Below are positions 60,266 through 64,000 of a DNA stretch of 64,000 nt, piece by piece. The stretch lies in assembly GCF_002161065.1 (NCBI RefSeq), contig NZ_NFLV01000017.1:1-64000 (forward strand), in the 5' to 3' direction. The notes under the pieces were generated by a model that had not been told where the DNA came from, ran no database searches, and saw only the letters and a program-made list of their open reading frames with translations. Origin of the DNA: Eubacterium sp. An11 (GTDB lineage: Bacteria; Bacillota; Clostridia; Lachnospirales; Lachnospiraceae). How positions within the stretch are numbered: position 1 is the first letter of the stretch; each line of letters opens with the position of its first letter. A program made the translations under genes and the position numbers.

Positions 60266-62440
60266 ATGGCAAAAGCAATCATGGTGCAGGGAACTATGTC
60301 AAATTCAGGAAAAACATTTGTGACAGCCGGGCTGTGCCGGGTGTTTAAACAGGATGGTTATAAGGTAGCGCCCTTTAAATCCCAGAATATGGCATTGAAT
60401 TCTTATATCACAGAAGAAGGTCTGGAGATCGGACGGGCGCAGGCCATGCAGGCGGAGGCGGCCATGATCCCGCCGACCCACTGGATGAATCCGATTCTTT
60501 TAAAACCCACCAGCAATATGGGTTCTCAGGTCATTGTAAACGGCGAGGTATATGATAACCTGAGCGCCCAGGATTACTACAAGATCAAAGACAACCTGGC
60601 ACCGGAGGTGATGAAGGCTTTCCGGCATCTGGCCGATGAAAATGATATCATCGTCATAGAGGGGGCCGGTTCTCCGGCAGAGATCAATCTGGCGGAAAAT
60701 GATATCGTCAATATGGGAATGGCCAAGATGGCAGACGCACCGGTGATCCTGGTGGCGGACATTGACCGGGGCGGCGTGTTTGCTTCTGCCTATGGCACTA
60801 TCAAGCTTCTTCCTCAGGAGGACCAGGATCGTTTCTGTGGCATCGTGATCAATAAGTTCCGGGGGGATGTGGAGATTCTGAAACCGGGCCTTAAAATGCT
60901 GGAAGACCTCACTGATAAGCCTGTGCTGGGTGTCCTCCCTATGGAGAAAATTGATGTGGATGATGAGGACAGCCTTTCTGACCGTCTGAATCAGCGGACG
61001 TTCACAGAGGGGATCGATGTGGCGGTCATCCGTCTGCCGCACATTTCCAATTTTACGGATTTCAGTGTGTTTGAACTGATCGACGGGGTTTCACTCCGGT
61101 ATGTGACTGACAAGCGGGAGCTGGGCGAGCCGGACTTGATTCTTTTACCGGGAACCAAAAACACCATGGCTGACATGGAATGGCTCATTGAGAGCGGCCT
61201 GGAGAGCAAGATCATCCGGGCAGCCAAAGACACCCGGATCATCGGCGTCTGCGGCGGTTTCCAGATTCTCGGAAAGGAACTTCACGATCCGGAACATGTG
61301 GAACACGGCGGAGACATGCGAGGACTGGGACTTTTGGATACTTCCACTGTTTTCCAGGGAGGAAAGACCCGGACCAGGATCCACGGCTGTATCCGGGAAG
61401 AGCACAATCTTTATGGCCTGGAGAACCGTCAGCTGGAAGGCTACGAGATCCACATGGGAGCCACCACCAATCTGGGCGGCGCTGTGCCGATGATCGAGCT
61501 TTCCGATGGAAGGACCGATGCCTACATGACGCCGGACGGCCGCATCTGGGGCAGTTATCTCCACGGAATCTTTGATAATGAAGAGCTGGTATTCGGTCTT
61601 GTCCACGATATCATGCGGGAAAAAGGAATAAATCCGGGAGAAAATCATCTTAGTGTGGCAGAATACAAAGAGATACAGTATAATAAGCTGGCGGATTTAA
61701 TCCGGAATCATCTGGATATGGATCAGATTTACCGTATCCTCTTTGACGGAGAGAAGCCGCACGAAAATAAACAGAACGATTTCGAAGATAAAGTGACAGG
61801 AGAGACGGCTGCCGGCACAGATAAAGCCGACAGCCAGGCTGAGGCGGCCAAAGCCAATGAAGAAAGTTCCGGAGCGGCAGCGGCAGAGACCGGCTGCGGC
61901 GGTATGAAAGACGATACTTCAGGTGTCGGCTGCGTGCACATTTACTGCGGAGACGGAAAAGGAAAGACCACCTGTGTGATGGGACTTCTTGTCCGGGCGG
62001 CGGGAGCCGGCAAAAAGGTGCTGCTCCATCAGTTCCTGAAGGATGATTCTTCCAGCGAGCGGGCGGTCATTGACAAGCTGTCGGGCGTGACGGTGATCCC
62101 GGGCGCAAAGATGGATAAGTTTACTTTCCAGATGAGTGAGGAAGAACTGGCGGCGCTCCGGGAAGAAAATAATGCCCGTCTGGATCGCATTTTTGCCATG
62201 GCAAAAGACTATGACATGCTCATTCTGGATGAGAGCGTTTATGCCATGGACATGGGGCTTCTCAGCGAAGATAAGGTCATTGATTTTCTGGAGAACAAAC
62301 CGCGGCATCTGGAGGTTGTCATGAGCGGAAGGAATCCGTCCGGACGTTTGAAGGAGCACGCGGATTACATTTCCGAGATTAAGAAGATCAAACATCCTTT
62401 TGATGAGGGCTTGAGCTCCCGCATCGGCATTGAGAAATAA
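60266..62440 (+). CDS. cbiP/cobA: Cobyric acid synthase-corrinoid adenosyltransferase fusion
   Basis: A 724-residue fusion of two late steps. Residues ~1-500 are CbiP/CobQ, which amidates side chains b, d, e and g: P-loop MVQGTMSNSGKT, PFKSQNMALNS, and glutamine amidotransferase Cys329 in GVCGGFQILG. An Ala/Glu/Asp-rich linker (about 505-550) leads to an ATP:corrinoid adenosyltransferase (BtuR/CobO type; about 553-724) with Walker A GDGKGKTT, LLHQFLK, LILDESVYAM and VMSGRNPS. Joining adenosylation with amidation is logical because CbiP acts on the adenosylated corrin. ATG 60266 is preferred over 60260, which lies too close to GGAAGGGA. Confidence 0.93.
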   Translation: MAKAIMVQGTMSNSGKTFVTAGLCRVFKQDGYKVAPFKSQNMALNSYITEEGLEIGRAQAMQAEAAMIPPTHWMNPILLKPTSNMGSQVIVNGEVYDNLSAQDYYKIKDNLAPEVMKAFRHLADENDIIVIEGAGSPAEINLAENDIVNMGMAKMADAPVILVADIDRGGVFASAYGTIKLLPQEDQDRFCGIVINKFRGDVEILKPGLKMLEDLTDKPVLGVLPMEKIDVDDEDSLSDRLNQRTFTEGIDVAVIRLPHISNFTDFSVFELIDGVSLRYVTDKRELGEPDLILLPGTKNTMADMEWLIESGLESKIIRAAKDTRIIGVCGGFQILGKELHDPEHVEHGGDMRGLGLLDTSTVFQGGKTRTRIHGCIREEHNLYGLENRQLEGYEIHMGATTNLGGAVPMIELSDGRTDAYMTPDGRIWGSYLHGIFDNEELVFGLVHDIMREKGINPGENHLSVAEYKEIQYNKLADLIRNHLDMDQIYRILFDGEKPHENKQNDFEDKVTGETAAGTDKADSQAEAAKANEESSGAAAAETGCGGMKDDTSGVGCVHIYCGDGKGKTTCVMGLLVRAAGAGKKVLLHQFLKDDSSSERAVIDKLSGVTVIPGAKMDKFTFQMSEEELAALREENNARLDRIFAMAKDYDMLILDESVYAMDMGLLSEDKVIDFLENKPRHLEVVMSGRNPSGRLKEHADYISEIKKIKHPFDEGLSSRIGIEK

Positions 62441-62521
62441 CAGAGGCAAAAGCAGCTGGTGGTTTTCCCGTTTTTGGAAAAGGCAGGATTCCCGGCACGC
62501 GCCTGAAAAAGAGGTGAAAGC

Positions 62522-63181
62522 ATGGCGTATTTTCCCATATTCATAGAGATTGAGAAGAAAAAATGTCTTGTGATCGGCGGCGGAAAGGTCGCCCTGCGAA
62601 AGATCGAGACCCTCCTTCGCTATGGAGCGCAGGTGCAGGTCATAAGCCGGGAAGTCTGCGAGGAGATACGCGCGCTGCTTACGCCGGAGAATATATATGA
62701 GGGAGAGCTGACCGCCATCCCGGCAGAGTATTTTTCCGGCGCAGTCCTGGTCATCGCTGCCACTGGCAGCCGGGAAGTCAATCATCAGGCCGCTGTCTGT
62801 TGCCATGAGAACGGTATTCCGGTCAATGTGGCAGACGCGCCGGAGGAATGCAGCTTCTTCTTTCCGGCGGTGGTGAAAAAAGGCGATATCAGCATCGGCA
62901 TCAATACCGGAGGGAAAAGTCCGTCGGTATCCAGTCAGGTGCGCCGGGATATTGAAGAGGCCGTACCGGATTATTATGGAGACATTGCCGAACAGCTGGG
63001 ACATCTGCGGGAATATGTGAAATCCCACGTGGAGCGGGAAGCCGACCGGAGAGCAATCCTGAAACAGGCGGCTGCGGCCGCATTCCGGCAGGAAAGAACC
63101 CTGTCACGAAGCGAAATCAATACGATGATAAGGCAGGTTTTAAATCATGGTACAGTTAGTGGAGGACCAGTTGGACATTGA
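62522..63181 (+). CDS. Precorrin-2 dehydrogenase (Met8/CysG N-terminal type)
   Basis: Oxidises precorrin-2 to sirohydrochlorin with NAD. Family members sometimes add ferrochelatase activity, needed here for siroheme while CbiK handles cobalt. The 219-residue protein begins YFPIFIEIEKKKCLVIGGGKVALRK in two pieces, with the GGGxVA dinucleotide motif, then VIAATGSREVN, VNVADAPEECSFFFPAVV, and INTGGKSPSVSSQVRRDIE. There is no C-terminal SUMT domain; that activity lies in the HemC fusion. The next gene overlaps its last 35 nt. Confidence 0.92.
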   Translation: MAYFPIFIEIEKKKCLVIGGGKVALRKIETLLRYGAQVQVISREVCEEIRALLTPENIYEGELTAIPAEYFSGAVLVIAATGSREVNHQAAVCCHENGIPVNVADAPEECSFFFPAVVKKGDISIGINTGGKSPSVSSQVRRDIEEAVPDYYGDIAEQLGHLREYVKSHVEREADRRAILKQAAAAAFRQERTLSRSEINTMIRQVLNHGTVSGGPVGH

Positions 63182-63566
63182 CACCTACATGGAGCTTCGG
63201 GCAGCGGTGAACTTCCGCAAGCTCTCCAGAGACCAGGCAAAACGGGGGCTGGATAACAGTCTTTACACCCTGGTGGCCTATAAGGACGGAAAGGCCGTGG
63301 GCATGGGACGGATCGTGGGCGACGGCGCCATCATCTGTTATGTGCAGGATCTGATCATCCGTCCGGAAGTGCAGGGCGAGGGCATCGGCGGACTGATTCT
63401 GGAGAGCCTCAAATCCTTTGTGATCAACACTGGTTTTGAGGGAACCACGATGATGTTCGATCTCATGTGCGCCAAGGGAAGAGAACCGTTTTATAAAAAG
63501 CACGGTTTCATCGCAAGACCCACAGACGATCTTGGGCCGGGGATGATACAGTATCTGGAACTTTAG
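63147..63566 (+). CDS. GNAT-family N-acetyltransferase
   Basis: A 139-residue acetyl-CoA-dependent acetyltransferase. Motif A, VQDLIIRPEVQGEGIGGLIL, binds the cofactor pyrophosphate, and a C-terminal FYKKHGF completes the GNAT fold. The substrate is unknown. The ATG lies inside the preceding gene (35-nt overlap), with only a weak AAGGCAGG site, so it is translationally coupled to the precorrin-2 dehydrogenase. It has no obvious part in tetrapyrrole synthesis. Confidence 0.85.
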   Translation: MVQLVEDQLDIDTYMELRAAVNFRKLSRDQAKRGLDNSLYTLVAYKDGKAVGMGRIVGDGAIICYVQDLIIRPEVQGEGIGGLILESLKSFVINTGFEGTTMMFDLMCAKGREPFYKKHGFIARPTDDLGPGMIQYLEL

Positions 63567-63612
63567 CAGAGGATGTCAGTTCCCTGAACACAGAAACTTT
63601 CACGCGGCGGCA

Positions 63613-63641
63613 TTGGATTTTCGGCGCGGCGGGTGTATAAT
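63613..63641 (+). promoter_or_regulatory. Sigma-A promoter of hemB
   Basis: TTGGAT (63613-63618), exact 17-bp spacer, perfect TATAAT (63636-63641), about 88 bp before the hemB ATG. hemB can thus be expressed apart from the large cluster. Confidence 0.75.
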
Positions 63642-63728
63642 ATGTCATTAAGAATAGAAGTTTTGTAAGGACAGCCGGACGGAAACAGCAGCTTTCCACG
63701 GGAGGCTGTCAAAAAGGAGGAGTTGGCG

Positions 63729-64000
63729 ATGATTCGCAGAAGACGTTTACGTGCAACAGAAAATATGCGGGCGCTGGTCAGAGAGACTTCCGTCAGTATC
63801 TCAGATCTGATCTATCCGTTATTTGTCATCGAGGGAGAAAATATCAAGAATCCTATCGATTCCATGCCGGGGATCTATCAGTATTCCATTGACCGGCTGG
63901 ATGAGGAACTGGACAAGATCCGGGAAGCGGGCATCAAGGGCGTGCTGCTCTTCGGTATCCCGGCCCATAAAGATGAGTGTGGTTCTGAAGCTTATAATGA
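63729..64000 (+). CDS. hemB: Porphobilinogen synthase, 5' part
   Basis: Condenses two 5-aminolevulinate molecules to porphobilinogen, linking HemL to the HemC fusion. The first ~90 residues are present before the window ends: MIRRRRLRATENMRALVRET, then DLIYPLFVIEG, INSMPGI-type IDSMPGIYQYS and KGVLLFGIPAHKDECGSEAY, all standard HemB. AAGGAGGAG lies upstream of the ATG. The gene is cut by the window edge, not disrupted. Confidence 0.95.
   Translation, partial: MIRRRRLRATENMRALVRETSVSISDLIYPLFVIEGENIKNPIDSMPGIYQYSIDRLDEELDKIREAGIKGVLLFGIPAHKDECGSEAYN

Overview
The window is a chromosomal segment of an anaerobic, low-to-mid GC Firmicute, most likely a butyrate-producing gut Lachnospiraceae. The reasons are a thl-crt-hbd-bcd-etfB-etfA butyrate operon followed by a But-type butyryl-CoA:acetate CoA-transferase, Gram-positive style promoters, AGGAGG ribosome binding sites and intrinsic terminators, sortase-assembled pili, and an anaerobic (cbi-type) cobalamin pathway. 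The species cannot be fixed from the sequence alone.

Layout. (1) 1-760: the last ~30 nt of a 23S rRNA, a spacer with no 5S gene, a tRNA cluster (Asn, Glu, Cys, fMet) with its own promoter, and a structured intergenic repeat. (2) 922-9900: butyrate synthesis. Thiolase, crotonase, 3-hydroxybutyryl-CoA dehydrogenase, butyryl-CoA dehydrogenase and EtfBA convert acetyl-CoA to butyryl-CoA; a LytTR regulator gene and the separately promoted CoA-transferase gene follow. A Rex-like site lies just after the operon promoter. (3) 9935-17180: a nucleoid-associated protein gene, divergent from a membrane Ser/Thr kinase and a giant Ig-like surface protein. (4) 17199-23077: housekeeping genes (DUF951, rpsF-ssb-rpsR, orphan rbsD, a SprT/YgjP-type metallopeptidase with a structured leader, a deoxyinosine-glycosylase/MutY fusion, and an MBL hydrolase).

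(5) 23121-38410: an accessory surface locus. It holds a BTAD/SARP-type regulator, two small paralogous proteins sharing an RQNSTWQG motif, a tandem-repeat coiled-coil protein, a decayed Rpn-type nuclease, then a pilus operon: VWA tip adhesin (LPSAG), backbone pilin (LPSTGG), two class C sortases, and a minor pilin (AKTGD). Between the backbone pilin and the sortases lies a duplicated non-coding element whose two copies keep the same stem through G-U substitutions. (6) 38531-40234: a eukaryotic-type HisA, an unidentified structured RNA with its own promoter, and a DUF4160 fragment/DUF2442 insert flanked by a short direct repeat.

(7) 40244-64000: tetrapyrrole and cobalamin synthesis. A LysR-cbiG pair on the minus strand faces away from a ~21 kb plus-strand cluster running from hemL to hemB. 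It encodes the C5 route to uroporphyrinogen III (HemA, HemL, HemB, a HemC-SUMT-HemD triple fusion), precorrin-2 dehydrogenase, the cobaltochelatase CbiK, the corrin ring enzymes CbiL, H, F, G, D, ET, J and C, the amidases CbiA and CbiP (CbiP fused to the corrinoid adenosyltransferase), and nucleotide-loop genes CobD, CbiB, CobS and CobT. CobU is not seen in the window, and no cobalamin riboswitch was recognised.
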